NCBI RefSeq assembly: GCF_009697225.1
Contig: NZ_WIND01000008.1
Coordinates: 100,134 to 164,133 of the forward strand
Reading direction: 5' to 3'
Origin: Halovulum marinum
GTDB taxonomy: Bacteria > Pseudomonadota > Alphaproteobacteria > Rhodobacterales > Rhodobacteraceae
DNA length: 64,000 bases
Numbering within the stretch: the first letter of the stretch is position 1; each line of letters begins with the position of its first letter. Made by a program: the position numbers and the translations under genes. Under the pieces are notes generated by a model that worked only from the letters and a program-made list of their open reading frames with translations, was not told the origin of the DNA and did no database searches. Below are positions 28,116 through 37,339 of this stretch, in pieces.

Positions 28116-29465
28116 ATGACCAAGACCTACGACCTGATCGTGATCGGCGGCGGCACCGGCGGCAATGGCGTGGCCCGGATGGCGGCGAATGCCGGCTGGA
28201 AGGTGGCCAGCATCGACAGCCTGCCCTTTGGCGGCACCTGCGCCCTGCGCGGCTGCGATCCCAAGAAGATGCTGATCGCCGCCACCGAGGGCGTGGAATG
28301 GGCCGAGAACATGAAGGGCAAGGGGCTTGAGGCAAAGACCTCTGTCGACTGGCCCGACATGATTGCCTTCAAGCGCACCTTCACCGACAACATGCCGCCG
28401 CGCATCGAGGGCGGGCTGGAAAAGGCCGGCATCGACGTGCTGCACGGCGCGGCGCGATTCACCGGCGCGGACAGCATCGAGCTGAACGGCGAGACCCTGA
28501 CCGCGAAGCATTTCCACATCGCCACCGGCGCGCGGCCGATGACGCTGAACATCCCCGGCGAAGAGCATCTGACCACCAGCACCGAGTTCCTCGACCTGCC
28601 CGAGCGGCCCGACCGCATCGCCTTTGTCGGCGGCGGCTTCATCGCCATGGAATTCGCGCATGTCGCCAGGCGCGCCGGGGCCAGCGAAGTGACCGTGCTG
28701 GAGATGATGGACCGGCCCCTGGGCAACTTCGATCCCGACCTGGTCGGGATGCTGGTCGACGCGACGGAAGAACTGGGCATCGACCTGCGCACCAAGGCGA
28801 AGGTCGCGAAGATCGAGAAGAAGGGCGAGGAATTCGTCGTCACGGTTGAACGGCCCTCGGGCACCGAAACCGTCATCTGCGACCTGGTGGTGCACGGTAC
28901 CGGCCGGGTGCCCGATATCGACGGGCTGAACCTTAAGGCCGCCGGCGTCGAACACTCGCGCCGCGGCATCAAGGTGAACGCCTCGATGCGCACCACCAAC
29001 CCGGCGATCTTCGCCGCCGGCGACTGTGCCGACAGCGGCCCCAACCTGACCCCTGTTTCGGCCTTCGAGGGGCGGGTCGCGGGCAAGAACCTGCTGGCCG
29101 GAAAGGACGAGCGCACGGTGAAATACCCGCCGGTCCCGTCGGTGGTGTTCACCCTGCCGATGGTCGCCACCGTGGGCTTGTCGGAAGCCGCGGCCAGTGA
29201 GCAGGACCTGCAGTTCGACACCCATTTCGCCAAGACAGACGGCTGGTATTCGTCGCTGCGCGTCGGCGCGAAACACACCGGCTACAAGGTGCTGGTCGAG
29301 CAGGGCAGCGGCAGGATTCTCGGCGCGCACCTGATCGGGCCGGGGGCCGAGGAACAGATCAACCTGTTCGCCATGGCCATGGGCGCCGGGCAGACCGCCA
29401 ACCAGATCAAGGCGATGATCTTCGCCTATCCCAGCTACGCCTCGGACATCGGGTCGATGGTGTGA
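28116..29465 (+). CDS. FAD-dependent pyridine nucleotide-disulfide oxidoreductase (MerA-like)
   Basis: 449 residues. The FAD motif LIVIGGGTGGNGVARMAANAG is at the N-terminus; the redox-active pair is in GGTCALRGCDPKK. A second dinucleotide motif is FVGGGFIAMEFAHVARRAG, and GDCADSGPNLTPVSAFEG is the second FAD motif. The C-terminal dimer domain lacks the terminal Cys pair of true MerA, so it should not reduce Hg(II) by the MerA mechanism alone. It may restore thiols such as glutathione or a related carrier for the mercury pathway. The start at 28116 follows AAGGAA. It lies 55 bp before merA. Confidence 0.75.
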   Translation: MTKTYDLIVIGGGTGGNGVARMAANAGWKVASIDSLPFGGTCALRGCDPKKMLIAATEGVEWAENMKGKGLEAKTSVDWPDMIAFKRTFTDNMPPRIEGGLEKAGIDVLHGAARFTGADSIELNGETLTAKHFHIATGARPMTLNIPGEEHLTTSTEFLDLPERPDRIAFVGGGFIAMEFAHVARRAGASEVTVLEMMDRPLGNFDPDLVGMLVDATEELGIDLRTKAKVAKIEKKGEEFVVTVERPSGTETVICDLVVHGTGRVPDIDGLNLKAAGVEHSRRGIKVNASMRTTNPAIFAAGDCADSGPNLTPVSAFEGRVAGKNLLAGKDERTVKYPPVPSVVFTLPMVATVGLSEAAASEQDLQFDTHFAKTDGWYSSLRVGAKHTGYKVLVEQGSGRILGAHLIGPGAEEQINLFAMAMGAGQTANQIKAMIFAYPSYASDIGSMV

Positions 29466-29520
29466 TGCAATTCGGCCCGGTGCCGCCTCGGCGGTTTCGG
29501 GCACCGCAAAAGCAAAGGAA

Positions 29521-30978
29521 ATGGACATGGACCAGAGCGTCAGGGAACATGATTGCTGCTCTCCGGCGGAGGTCGGCAGCGACAGCTATGACCTGATCGT
29601 CGTCGGCGCCGGCTCGGCCGGGTTCTCGGCCTCGATCACCGCGGCCGGGGCCGGCAAGCGGGTGGCGATGGTCGGCCACGGCACCATCGGCGGGACCTGC
29701 GTGAATGTCGGCTGCGTGCCGTCGAAGGCGATGATCCGCGCCGCCGAAGCCGCCCATGGCGGCGCGTCCGCCGCCCGGTTTCCGGGCATCGAGCCCTGCA
29801 CGCACGGCGTGGACTGGTCGGCGGTCGTGAAGGGCACCGCCGATCTGGTCGGCGAGATGCGGCAGAAGAAATACATCGACCTGCTGCCCGCCTACGGCAA
29901 CGTCACCTATGTCGAGGAAGGCCCGGCGCGGCTGGTCGAGGGCGGCGTCGCGGTCGGCGGTCGGGTCATCACCGCCCCGCGCATCCTGATCGCCACCGGC
30001 TCGCGCCCGCACCTGCCCGGTATCGAAGGCATCGACACCGTGGACACGCTGGATTCCTGGGGCCTTCTTTCCCTGCCCACCCGCCCCGAGAGCATCATGG
30101 TGCTGGGCGGCGGCTATATCGGCTGCGAACTGGCGCAGATGGCATCGAGGCTGGGGGTGAAGGTCACGCTGGTGACCCGCTCGCGGCTTCTGCCCGGCGC
30201 CGAGCCCGAAGCGGCCGAGGCGCTGGCGCAGGCGCTGAAGGCCGAGGGCATCGCGGTCGAGACGGGCCTGGCCTACGTTTCGGTGGCGCAGCGCGACGGC
30301 GGCGTTGCCCTGGTGGTCGAGCGGGGCGGCAAGACCCGGACCCTGACGGCAGAGCGGCTGGTGGCGACCACCGGCCGCGTGGCCAACACCGAGAGCCTCG
30401 GGCTGAGCGAACTTGGCATCGAGACCGATGCGCGCGGTGCCATCAAGGTCGGTCCCGACATGGCCACCACCCGGCCCGGCGTCTGGGCCGCGGGCGATGT
30501 CACCGACCGCGACCAGTTCGTCTACATGGCGGCCTATGGTGCCAAGGTGGCGGTCAACAACGCGCTGGGGCTCGAGCCGATGCGCTATGACAACGCCGCG
30601 ATGCCCTGGGTGGTGTTCACCGACCCGCAGGTGGCCGGCGTCGGCCTTTCCGAGGCCGAGGCAACGGCGGCCGGGCACGAGGTCAAGACCAGCGTGCTGA
30701 CACTGGACAACGTGCCGCGCGCCGCCGCCGCGCGCGATACCCGCGGCGTGATCAAGCTGGTCGCGGATGCGAAAACCGACCGCCTGCTGGGCGGCCAGAT
30801 CGCCGCGCCCGAGGGCTCGGACACGATCCAGACCCTGGCCATGGCACTGAAATTCGGAATGACGACAACGGCGCTGGGCGAGACGATCTTTCCCTACCTG
30901 ACCACGGTCGAGGGGCTGAAACTGGCGGCGCAAACCTTCGACAAGGACGTGGCGAAACTCAGTTGCTGCGCCGGTTAG
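29521..30978 (+). CDS. merA: mercuric reductase MerA
   Basis: 485 residues. The FAD motif is LIVVGAGSAGFSASITAAGAG; the active-site disulfide is GGTCVNVGCVPSK; a second Rossmann motif reads VLGGGYIGCELAQMASRLG. The C-terminal AKLSCCAG carries the vicinal cysteines that hand Hg(II) to the active site of the partner subunit, the defining MerA feature. No N-terminal MerP-like domain is present; a short leader (EHDCCSPAEVG) carries another CC pair. It reduces Hg(II) to volatile Hg(0) with NADPH. Confidence 0.95.
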   Translation: MDMDQSVREHDCCSPAEVGSDSYDLIVVGAGSAGFSASITAAGAGKRVAMVGHGTIGGTCVNVGCVPSKAMIRAAEAAHGGASAARFPGIEPCTHGVDWSAVVKGTADLVGEMRQKKYIDLLPAYGNVTYVEEGPARLVEGGVAVGGRVITAPRILIATGSRPHLPGIEGIDTVDTLDSWGLLSLPTRPESIMVLGGGYIGCELAQMASRLGVKVTLVTRSRLLPGAEPEAAEALAQALKAEGIAVETGLAYVSVAQRDGGVALVVERGGKTRTLTAERLVATTGRVANTESLGLSELGIETDARGAIKVGPDMATTRPGVWAAGDVTDRDQFVYMAAYGAKVAVNNALGLEPMRYDNAAMPWVVFTDPQVAGVGLSEAEATAAGHEVKTSVLTLDNVPRAAAARDTRGVIKLVADAKTDRLLGGQIAAPEGSDTIQTLAMALKFGMTTTALGETIFPYLTTVEGLKLAAQTFDKDVAKLSCCAG

Positions 30979-30982
30979 CGCC

Positions 30983-31342
30983 ATGGGACCGGGCGGGAAA
31001 ACCGATTTTCTCTCGACGCTTCCCGGGGCGCTGATCGCCTGGGGCCTGCCCATTGTGGCGATGGTTCTGGTGATCGGCGTTCCACATCCGGTCAAGACGT
31101 GGACCTGGACCGGCGCGCTGATCTGGATGGGAACGGCCTGCCTGTGGAACGCGCGCCGGTGCGGACGGCGGCATTGTTTCTGGACCGGGCCGTTCTTCCT
31201 GGCGATGGCGATTGTCGTGCTGGCCTTTGGGTACGGCCATGTGGACCTGGGCAGCCAGGGGTGGAAATGGCTTGCCGCGGCAATCGGACTTGGCGCGTGG
31301 GTCATCACCGCCGTCACGGAACGCAAGGAAAGATATCGGTGA
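30983..31342 (+). CDS. small membrane protein of the mercury island
   Basis: 119 residues starting 4 bp after merA. About four membrane segments are predicted (LPGALIAWGLPIVAMVLVIG, then TGALIWMGTACLWNA, FFLAMAIVVLAFGYG, and WLAAAIGLGAWVITAV). The loop NARRCGRRHCFW has a Cys pair near the membrane face. I recognise no named family. Tight spacing suggests it belongs to the mer operon, possibly in Hg handling at the membrane. Confidence 0.6.
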   Translation: MGPGGKTDFLSTLPGALIAWGLPIVAMVLVIGVPHPVKTWTWTGALIWMGTACLWNARRCGRRHCFWTGPFFLAMAIVVLAFGYGHVDLGSQGWKWLAAAIGLGAWVITAVTERKERYR

Positions 31343-31361
31343 GCAGCCGAAAGGAGCGGCA

Positions 31362-31628
31362 ATGAAGGATTTTTCTGGAAACGGACCACTGGCAGCGCTG
31401 ATCGCGGTCAAGCTGGCCTGTTGCGTCGGGCTGCTACTGGCCTTCGGCGCAATATCGCTTGGGGGGGTCCTGTCGCTGGTGGATCAGCCGGCGGTCAAGG
31501 CTGTTGGCGTGCTGCTTCTGGTTCTGGCAGCTGTCTGGCTGTTGCGGCGGGCGCGTGTGGAAGCAGCCGGTTCGCAGCCGCGGAACGCCGGCGGGGGTCT
31601 GCATGAACACCACCAGGACATTTCCTGA
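31362..31628 (+). CDS. small two-segment membrane protein with Cys pair
   Basis: 88 residues from the ATG at 31362, preceded by AAGGAG. Segment one contains IAVKLACCVGLLLAFGAI, whose vicinal cysteines recall the metal-relay pairs of MerT, MerF and MerC. The second segment is VKAVGVLLLVLAAVWLL, then a basic tail with two histidines (LHEHHQ). The end overlaps the truncated patatin gene. Probably an accessory Hg transporter; no firm family. Confidence 0.55.
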   Translation: MKDFSGNGPLAALIAVKLACCVGLLLAFGAISLGGVLSLVDQPAVKAVGVLLLVLAAVWLLRRARVEAAGSQPRNAGGGLHEHHQDIS

Positions 31629-31944
31629 CCGTCGCGCCAGCCGGGCCTGTTCGGCCCGCGGCGACACGGCGCTTGTTCTGTGTGGCGGCGGCCACGGGGC
31701 GCTGGGAGTCGGTTTCGTCCGCGCCCTCTCGGATCTTGGCGTTCGATATGACCAGATCCTCGGAACCTCGATCGGCGCGGTGAACGGCGCGTTCCTGGCA
31801 GGTGGCATGTCCGCCGACGGGCGCCTGGAAAGGATCCCGGCCGCCGCGCGCGGGCTCGACCTGTCGCTGGCCCAGGGGGTGCAACTCGGCGCGGCGATCT
31901 TTCGCCCTTTCCTGCATGCCCAAATCGGTAAGGCAGCGTCATGA
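31603..31944 (+). pseudogene. truncated patatin-like phospholipase (N-terminal part only)
   Basis: 113 residues from the ATG at 31603. It has the patatin oxyanion loop CGGGHGALGVGF and the nucleophile elbow LGTSIGAVNGAFLAGG (GxSxG). Typical patatin-like enzymes are near 300 residues, with the catalytic Asp in the missing part, so this product lacks a complete dyad. It overlaps its neighbours by 26 bp and 4 bp (ATGA), which suggests the coding remnant persists because it couples translation. A fusion or deletion junction near 31930 is likely. Confidence 0.65.
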
Positions 31945-32771
31945 GTTCCCTCGTCCTCTATGGATTTGCCGCCGGCGCGGTTGCGACGGTCAACCCCTGC
32001 GGCTTTGCCCTTCTGCCTGCATGGTTCGCCCGTGAAATGGCGGCACACCAGGGCCGCCCCGCGGCCGAACGCCTGATCCGGGCGATGGGTTCGGGCGGGC
32101 TGGTGTCCCTGGGGTTCGTGTCGATATTCGTGGTTGCCGGGGTCCTCCTGGCGGCCGGATCCGAGTGGCTCGGGCCGGCGCTGCCCTGGATCGGTGTGAC
32201 GCTGGGCTTGGCATTGGCGCTGATCGGCATCAGCTGGGTCGCTTCGGTCCGACTTCCGGGAGTTCCGGTCGTTGAAACCTGTCGCCGGATCAGCAAGCGC
32301 TATGGTGCGTTCGGTTTCGGCCTTTCCTACGGGCTTGCGTCCATCTCCTGCACGCTGCCGGTGTTCATGTCCGTTGCCGGTCTGTCGCTGCTTCTGGAGA
32401 GCGAGATATCCCTGGCCGGATTTCTGGCCTACCTGGCCGGGGCGACGACCGTTTTGACCCTGGTTGCCGTGGGCGGAACGCTTGTCGGGTCGGGGTTGTT
32501 GACGCTTGTGCAAGGTCGCGCCGGGCTCTTGCGACGCATTGCCGGTGCACTGACACTTCTGGCCGGTCTTTATATCGCGCTCTACTGGGGAAGGATTTTC
32601 CTCGACAACGCGTCGTGGGCGGACGAAATCGCCTATGCGGTCGGAGGGTATTCGTCGAGCGTCAGCATGTTGTTGTCCTCCGGCACCGGTTTGACGTTAT
32701 TGCTGTCAGGGCTCGTCGCGCTCGCCCTGGTCGTGTGGATTGCGCAGGTCCGCAAGGCCGACCGCAAATAG
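31941..32771 (+). CDS. CcdA/DsbD-family membrane thiol-transport protein
   Basis: 276 residues with six to seven membrane segments. VATVNPCGFALLPAWF in segment one and LASISCTLPVFMSVAGL in segment four hold the paired cysteines and prolines that CcdA uses to pass electrons across the membrane. It starts as ATGA on the patatin stop. In a mercury island it may supply reducing power to periplasmic MerP-type thiols. This is inferred from family and place. Confidence 0.75.
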   Translation: MSSLVLYGFAAGAVATVNPCGFALLPAWFAREMAAHQGRPAAERLIRAMGSGGLVSLGFVSIFVVAGVLLAAGSEWLGPALPWIGVTLGLALALIGISWVASVRLPGVPVVETCRRISKRYGAFGFGLSYGLASISCTLPVFMSVAGLSLLLESEISLAGFLAYLAGATTVLTLVAVGGTLVGSGLLTLVQGRAGLLRRIAGALTLLAGLYIALYWGRIFLDNASWADEIAYAVGGYSSSVSMLLSSGTGLTLLLSGLVALALVVWIAQVRKADRK

Positions 32772-33156
32772 GCATCCGCTTGCCTGTCCGTTTCCCGACA
32801 AGCGTTGCCCGAGCCAGGCTGGACGATCGGTCAAGGTCGGGAATGGCTCCTTGCCGTAGATCGCGTCAGACTTGCGCACGACACCCACGGGTCCGGCTGT
32901 TTCCGCCGCAACGGCGGGCGGTGGTGCGGGGCTGCAAGATTGGCCGAGCGACGGCAGGCGGATCAGATGGTACGACCCCGCGGATGCGTACTTGACCTGT
33001 CTCGGCGCCAGCTTAATTCACTGCCAGACTTCAAGACAATGCGAGAACGGACTGCCCGGACCCCGCGTCCCGGTCATCCGGGAAGGGCCGTGGTCGGCCG
33101 CCGGGTGGCGGCCGGGCGGGCGGGGAATGGCAGGCAGCGGGTTTGGAGGACATGCC
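32772..33156. other. 385-bp gap with a possible promoter for the glycosyltransferase
   Basis: No gene is seen. TTGACC at 32992-32997, a 16-base spacer and TAATTC at 33014-33019 give a candidate sigma-70 promoter about 140 bp before the glycosyltransferase start. The rest shows no feature that I recognise. Confidence 0.3.
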
Positions 33157-34266
33157 GTGAGAATTGCCCAGATTGCGCCCCTGGCCGAGAGCGTGCCGCC
33201 GAAGTTCTATGGCGGCACCGAGCGCGTCGTGTCGTACCTGACCGAGGAGCTGGTCCGGCAGGGGCATCAGGTGTCGCTGTTCGCCAGCGCCGATTCCGAG
33301 ACCTCGGCCGAGCTGTTTCCCGGTTGCGCGCAGGCGCTGCGGCTTGATCCCGATGCGCCGGACCATCTGCCGTACCACATCCTGATGCTGGAGCAGGTGC
33401 GGCGGCGGGCGGACATGTTCGATGTCCTGCACTTCCACACCGACTACCTGCACTTCCCGATGTTCCGCGACCTCGCCGGGCGGTCGGTGACGACGATGCA
33501 CGGCCGGCAGGATCTGCCCTATCTGGCGCCGATCTACGCCAGCTTCACCGAGTATCCGATCGTCTCGATCTCGGACCATCAGCGCCGGCCCGTGCCGCTG
33601 GCGCGCTGGGCGGCGACGGTGCACCACGGCCTGCCGCACGATCTGCTGGGATTCGCGCCGCACCGCCGGCGCGACTACCTCGCCTTTCTCGGCCGGATCA
33701 GCCCGGAAAAGCGCCCGGACCGCGCGATCGAGATCGCGCGCCGCGCCGGACTGCCGCTGAAGATCGCCGCCAAGGTGGACCGGGTGGACCGGGACTATTT
33801 CGAGACCTGCATCCGCCCGCTGTTCGATCCGGGTTTCGTCGAGTTCATCGGCGAGATCGGCGAGCACGAGAAGAGCGACTTCCTGGGCGGTGCCACGGCG
33901 CTGCTGTTCCCGATCGACTGGCCCGAGCCGTTCGGGCTGGTGATGATCGAGGCGATGACCTGCGGCACGCCGGTGATCGCCTGGCGCCGCGGCTCGGTGC
34001 CCGAGATCGTCGCGCACGGCGTCACCGGGTTCATGGTCGAGAACGTCGCCGAGGCCGTCGAGGCGGTCGGTCGCGCGCAGCTGCTGCAGCCCGAGGCCGT
34101 GCGCGCCGTCGCGCGGGAGCGGTTCGGCGCCGAGCGCATGGCGCGCGACTATCTGGCGCTGTATCAGCGGCTGCTCGACCGGCCCGAGGCGGCCGCGGTT
34201 CCGGCCATGCTGCCCGCGGCGAATCCCGCCGGTGCCGCCGCCGCGGCGGCCAGAAAACCGGCCTGA
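33157..34266 (+). CDS. family 4 glycosyltransferase
   Basis: 369 residues from GTG at 33157, chosen because TTGGAGGA lies just before it and homology begins with RIAQIAPLAESVPPKFYGG. The N-terminal fold includes RVVSYLTEELVRQGHQVSLF; the C-terminal sugar-nucleotide site includes FLGRISPEKRPDRAIEIA and the E-x7-E motif in PEPFGLVMIEAMTCGTPVI. Similar retaining enzymes make sucrose-like or cell-surface glucosides. It lies 87 bp before a glycogen-debranching-like gene, hinting at carbohydrate storage or compatible-solute metabolism. Confidence 0.85.
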   Translation: MRIAQIAPLAESVPPKFYGGTERVVSYLTEELVRQGHQVSLFASADSETSAELFPGCAQALRLDPDAPDHLPYHILMLEQVRRRADMFDVLHFHTDYLHFPMFRDLAGRSVTTMHGRQDLPYLAPIYASFTEYPIVSISDHQRRPVPLARWAATVHHGLPHDLLGFAPHRRRDYLAFLGRISPEKRPDRAIEIARRAGLPLKIAAKVDRVDRDYFETCIRPLFDPGFVEFIGEIGEHEKSDFLGGATALLFPIDWPEPFGLVMIEAMTCGTPVIAWRRGSVPEIVAHGVTGFMVENVAEAVEAVGRAQLLQPEAVRAVARERFGAERMARDYLALYQRLLDRPEAAAVPAMLPAANPAGAAAAAARKPA

Positions 34267-34353
34267 TGTCCGGCCGGGCCGGCCGCCGCCGGCCGGCCGC
34301 ACGGCTTCAACGCGGGCGCCGCCGCCCTAGTTTGTCCCACCGGAGGTCCAGGC

Positions 34354-36546
34354 ATGGAAATCGAAGCGTTCCCCGACGCGAAGGCGCGCATCGCCACCGA
34401 TGACGAGACCTATGGCATCACCGCAAGCGCATCGCTGCCGGAGCGGCACCTGCGCGTGCTCAAGCACGGCCACACCTTCGGTCTGTTCGACCCGCACGGC
34501 GACATCACCGAGGGCGGCGGCAGTCCGGAGGGGCTCTATCATGACGACACCCGCTTCGTCTCGACGCTCCAGCTGTGGATCGACGGGGTGCGGCCGCTGA
34601 TGCTCAGCTCCACCGTCGGCGACGACAACGCGCTGCTCGCCGTGGACCTGACCAATCCGGACATCCTGTCGGGCGACCGGGTGGTGTTGCACAAGGACCT
34701 GCTGCACATCCTGCGCACCAGGTTCATCTGGGACGGGCGCAGCTTCGAGCGGCTGCGGCTGCAGAACTTCGACGATCGCGCGCACCGCTTCCGGCTGACG
34801 TTTCGCTACGACTGCGACTTCGCCGACCTGTTCGAGGTGCGCGGCCATCCCCGGCCGCGCCGCGGGCGGGTCGAGGCCCGTGCCGACGACGACCGGCGCG
34901 TGACCTTCCGCTACACCGCGCTCGACGGGCAGCAGCTGGCGACGGTGCTGGAGTTCGACCCGGCGCCGTCCGCGCTGACCCGCGACGGCGCGCACTACGA
35001 CCTGACCCTCGGCCCGCGCGAGCGCGGCGCGCTGTTTCTCACCTGCACCTGCGAGACCGGCGAGCCGCGCCGGGCCGTCGTCAGCTTCGCCTCGTGCTTC
35101 CGTGCCGCGCGCCGGGCCCGACGGGCGTCTACCGGCCGCGCCGCCACGGTCGAAACCTCGAACGAGGTTCTCAACGAGGTCCTGCGCAGATCCAGCGCCG
35201 ATCTGTACATGCTGCTGACGAACACCGAACGCGGCCCGTATCCCTATGCCGGCGTGCCCTGGTTCTGCACCGCCTTCGGCCGCGACGGCATCATCACCGC
35301 GATCCAGACGCTGTGGTTCGACCCCGAGATCGCCCGCGGCGTGCTGACCTTTCTGGCGGCCGAGCAGGCCACCGCCGCCGATCCGGAGGCCGACGCCGAA
35401 CCGGGCAAGATCCTGCACGAGATGCGGCTGGGCGAGATGGCGCGGCTGAAGGAGATCCCGTTCGGCCGCTACTATGGCAGTGTCGATTCCACGCCACTGT
35501 TCGTTCTGCTGGCCGGGCTCTACTACGAGCGGACCCGCGACCTGGCGACGATCCGGCAGCTCTGGCCGCACATCGAGGCGGCGCTGCGCTGGATCGACCG
35601 CTACGGCGATCCGGACGGCGACGGCCTGCTGGAGTACGCCCGCAAGGAAGCCGCGGGTCTGTTCAACCAGGGCTGGAAGGATTCGCACGACTCGATATTC
35701 CACGAGGGCGGCGAACTGGCCACGCTGCCGATCGCGCTGTGCGAAGTGCAGGGCTATGCCTTCGCCGCGAAGCGCCACGCCGCCGAACTGGCGCGGGCGC
35801 TGGACAAGGAGGCGCTGTCCGAACGGCTGCTGGCCGAGGCCGAGACGCTGCGCCGGACCATCGAGGAGCGGTTCTGGATGGAGGACCTGGGCTTCTACGC
35901 ACTGGCCCTGGACGGCGCGAAGCGGCCTTGCCGGGTGCTGGCGTCCAACGCCGCGCACCTGCTGTTCTGCGGCGTGCCCAGCGCGGACCGGGCCGCCCGC
36001 GTCGCCGCGCGGCTGCTGAGCCCGGATTTCTTCTCGGGCTGGGGTCTGCGCACGGTGGCCGGCGATCAGCCGCGGTTCAACCCGATCTCGTACCACAACG
36101 GGTCGGTCTGGCCGCACGACAACGCGCTGGCGGCGCTGGGCCTGTCGCGCTACGGCCATGCGGACCAGGTGCACCAGCTGTTCCAGGGCCTGTTCGACGC
36201 CGCCACCTACATGGAGCTGCGCCGCCTGCCGGAACTGTTCTGCGGCTTTCGCCGGCAGCCCGGCACCGGGCCCACCGCGTATCCGGTGTCCTGCGCGCCG
36301 CAGGCCTGGGCCAGCGCCACGATGTTCGGCCTGCTGCAGGCGACGCTCGGCATCAGCTTCGACTCCGACCGCCGCGAGATCCTTTTCCGCCAGCCTCGGC
36401 TGCCGGCCTTCATCGACGATCTGACGATCCGATCGCTCGGCCTGGGCGAGGCGCAGGCCGACATCCAGCTGGTGCGCAACGGTGCCGGCGTTTCGGTCAA
36501 CGTCCTGCGCCGGACCGCCGACGTGTCGGTGGCGCTGAGCTATTAG
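34354..36546 (+). CDS. amylo-alpha-1,6-glucosidase / glycogen debranching-like protein
   Basis: 730 residues. An N-terminal beta-rich domain (to about 270) matches the bacterial glycogen-debranching N-terminal domain, including GLYHDDTRFVSTLQLW. The C-terminal (alpha/alpha)6 barrel has GVPWFCTAFGRDGIITAIQ, NQGWKDSHDSIFH and NGSVWPHDNALAALGL, all conserved in this glycoside hydrolase group. Such proteins often sit beside GT4 genes in proteobacteria and their real substrate is often unknown. A terminator follows. Confidence 0.85.
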   Translation: MEIEAFPDAKARIATDDETYGITASASLPERHLRVLKHGHTFGLFDPHGDITEGGGSPEGLYHDDTRFVSTLQLWIDGVRPLMLSSTVGDDNALLAVDLTNPDILSGDRVVLHKDLLHILRTRFIWDGRSFERLRLQNFDDRAHRFRLTFRYDCDFADLFEVRGHPRPRRGRVEARADDDRRVTFRYTALDGQQLATVLEFDPAPSALTRDGAHYDLTLGPRERGALFLTCTCETGEPRRAVVSFASCFRAARRARRASTGRAATVETSNEVLNEVLRRSSADLYMLLTNTERGPYPYAGVPWFCTAFGRDGIITAIQTLWFDPEIARGVLTFLAAEQATAADPEADAEPGKILHEMRLGEMARLKEIPFGRYYGSVDSTPLFVLLAGLYYERTRDLATIRQLWPHIEAALRWIDRYGDPDGDGLLEYARKEAAGLFNQGWKDSHDSIFHEGGELATLPIALCEVQGYAFAAKRHAAELARALDKEALSERLLAEAETLRRTIEERFWMEDLGFYALALDGAKRPCRVLASNAAHLLFCGVPSADRAARVAARLLSPDFFSGWGLRTVAGDQPRFNPISYHNGSVWPHDNALAALGLSRYGHADQVHQLFQGLFDAATYMELRRLPELFCGFRRQPGTGPTAYPVSCAPQAWASATMFGLLQATLGISFDSDRREILFRQPRLPAFIDDLTIRSLGLGEAQADIQLVRNGAGVSVNVLRRTADVSVALSY

Positions 36547-36597
36547 GGATCATCCGCAAAGCGACTGGCGATCGCCGGACGAGGCTGTCGGTCCAGG

Positions 36598-36637
36598 ACC
36601 GCCCGGCTGACCCGCTGCGCTGGCGGCGGGCGGTTTT
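36598..36637 (+). terminator. intrinsic terminator after the debranching gene
   Basis: ACCGCCCG (36598-36605) pairs with CGGGCGGT (36627-36634) and is followed by TTT. The loop contains a smaller GC-rich hairpin. It ends 15 bp before the stop of the convergent tspO gene. Confidence 0.6.
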
Positions 36638-36651
36638 GCCGGGCTGTTTCG

Positions 36652-37119
36652 TCACGGATTGAGAAAGAGGATCGCTCCGTTCAGCGCGGACGCGAAAGCC
36701 ACCCAGCACGCGTAGGGCAGGAAAAGCGCCGCCGAGGTTCGGTCGGTACGCCACGCCAGGACGATGAACGCGCCGATCGCTATCAACAGAAGGCCGATCA
36801 CGGCAAACGCCGCGTCGATCCGGTGCGCGGCGAAGAACACCGGCGACCAGGCGAAGTTGAGCAGCAGTTGCGCGATCCAGACCCTCATTGCCGGGCTACG
36901 GGGCGCTCTGCGCCACGTCCGCCATCCGGCGATCGCGATCAGCGCGTAGAGCACTGTCCAGACCGGGCCGAACACCCAGGCCGGCGGGTTGAACCATGGC
37001 TTGCGCAGCACGGCGTACCAGTCGCCCGGTGCGGTCAGGATGCCGATGGCGATGCCGCCGCCCACCACGAGGATCAAGAAACCGGCGAGGGAGCCGAGGC
37101 GTCGCGTGCCTGTCTGCAT
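36652..37119 (-). CDS. tspO: TspO/MBR-family tryptophan-rich sensory protein
   Basis: 155 residues from the ATG at 37119; the longer start at 37215 adds a polar leader unlike the family. Five membrane segments carry the TspO pattern WYAVLRKPWFNPPAWVFGPVW, then LLNFAWSPVFFA, and the terminal ACWVAFASALNGAIL. TspO binds porphyrins and, in Rhodobacter, tunes photosynthesis and oxidative stress genes. It is convergent with the debranching gene and divergent from the second catabolic island. Confidence 0.9.
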   Translation of the reverse strand: MQTGTRRLGSLAGFLILVVGGGIAIGILTAPGDWYAVLRKPWFNPPAWVFGPVWTVLYALIAIAGWRTWRRAPRSPAMRVWIAQLLLNFAWSPVFFAAHRIDAAFAVIGLLLIAIGAFIVLAWRTDRTSAALFLPYACWVAFASALNGAILFLNP

Positions 37120-37279
37120 GTCCGTAAGATTCCGCCCCGTTTGGTTCGTCGTCCCGTTTAAGCTCTGCGGCTCGGGCCGCCACGCGCCGGCCGTTCCGCA
37201 TCGGGAAAGCAACACCTAGATGATCTTCGGCGCGCGGAAAGGGTTGCGACCGGCGCGCCGTCGCTCTGGCCAAAGATCG

Positions 37280-37324
37280 TTGACAGGGAATGGAACGTTC
37301 CAGTAGAAACTGGAACGTTCTAGT
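37280..37324 (+). promoter_or_regulatory. sigma-70 promoter overlapped by two LacI-type operators
   Basis: TTGACA at 37280-37285, an 18-base spacer and TAGAAA at 37304-37309. The perfect palindrome TGGAACGTTCCA (37291-37302) fills the spacer. A second near-perfect copy, ACTGGAACGTTCTAGT (37309-37324), starts at the end of the -10. Their centres are 20 bp apart, about two helical turns. The central CG is typical of LacI-family sites, and a LacI gene lies in this cluster. Confidence 0.75.
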
Positions 37325-37339
37325 ACGGAGTGTGATTCC

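Noticed and set aside
27408..29528. 706-codon minus-strand open frame across the mer operon
   Set aside because: Covers merF and the disulfide reductase in antisense and shows no recognisable domain.
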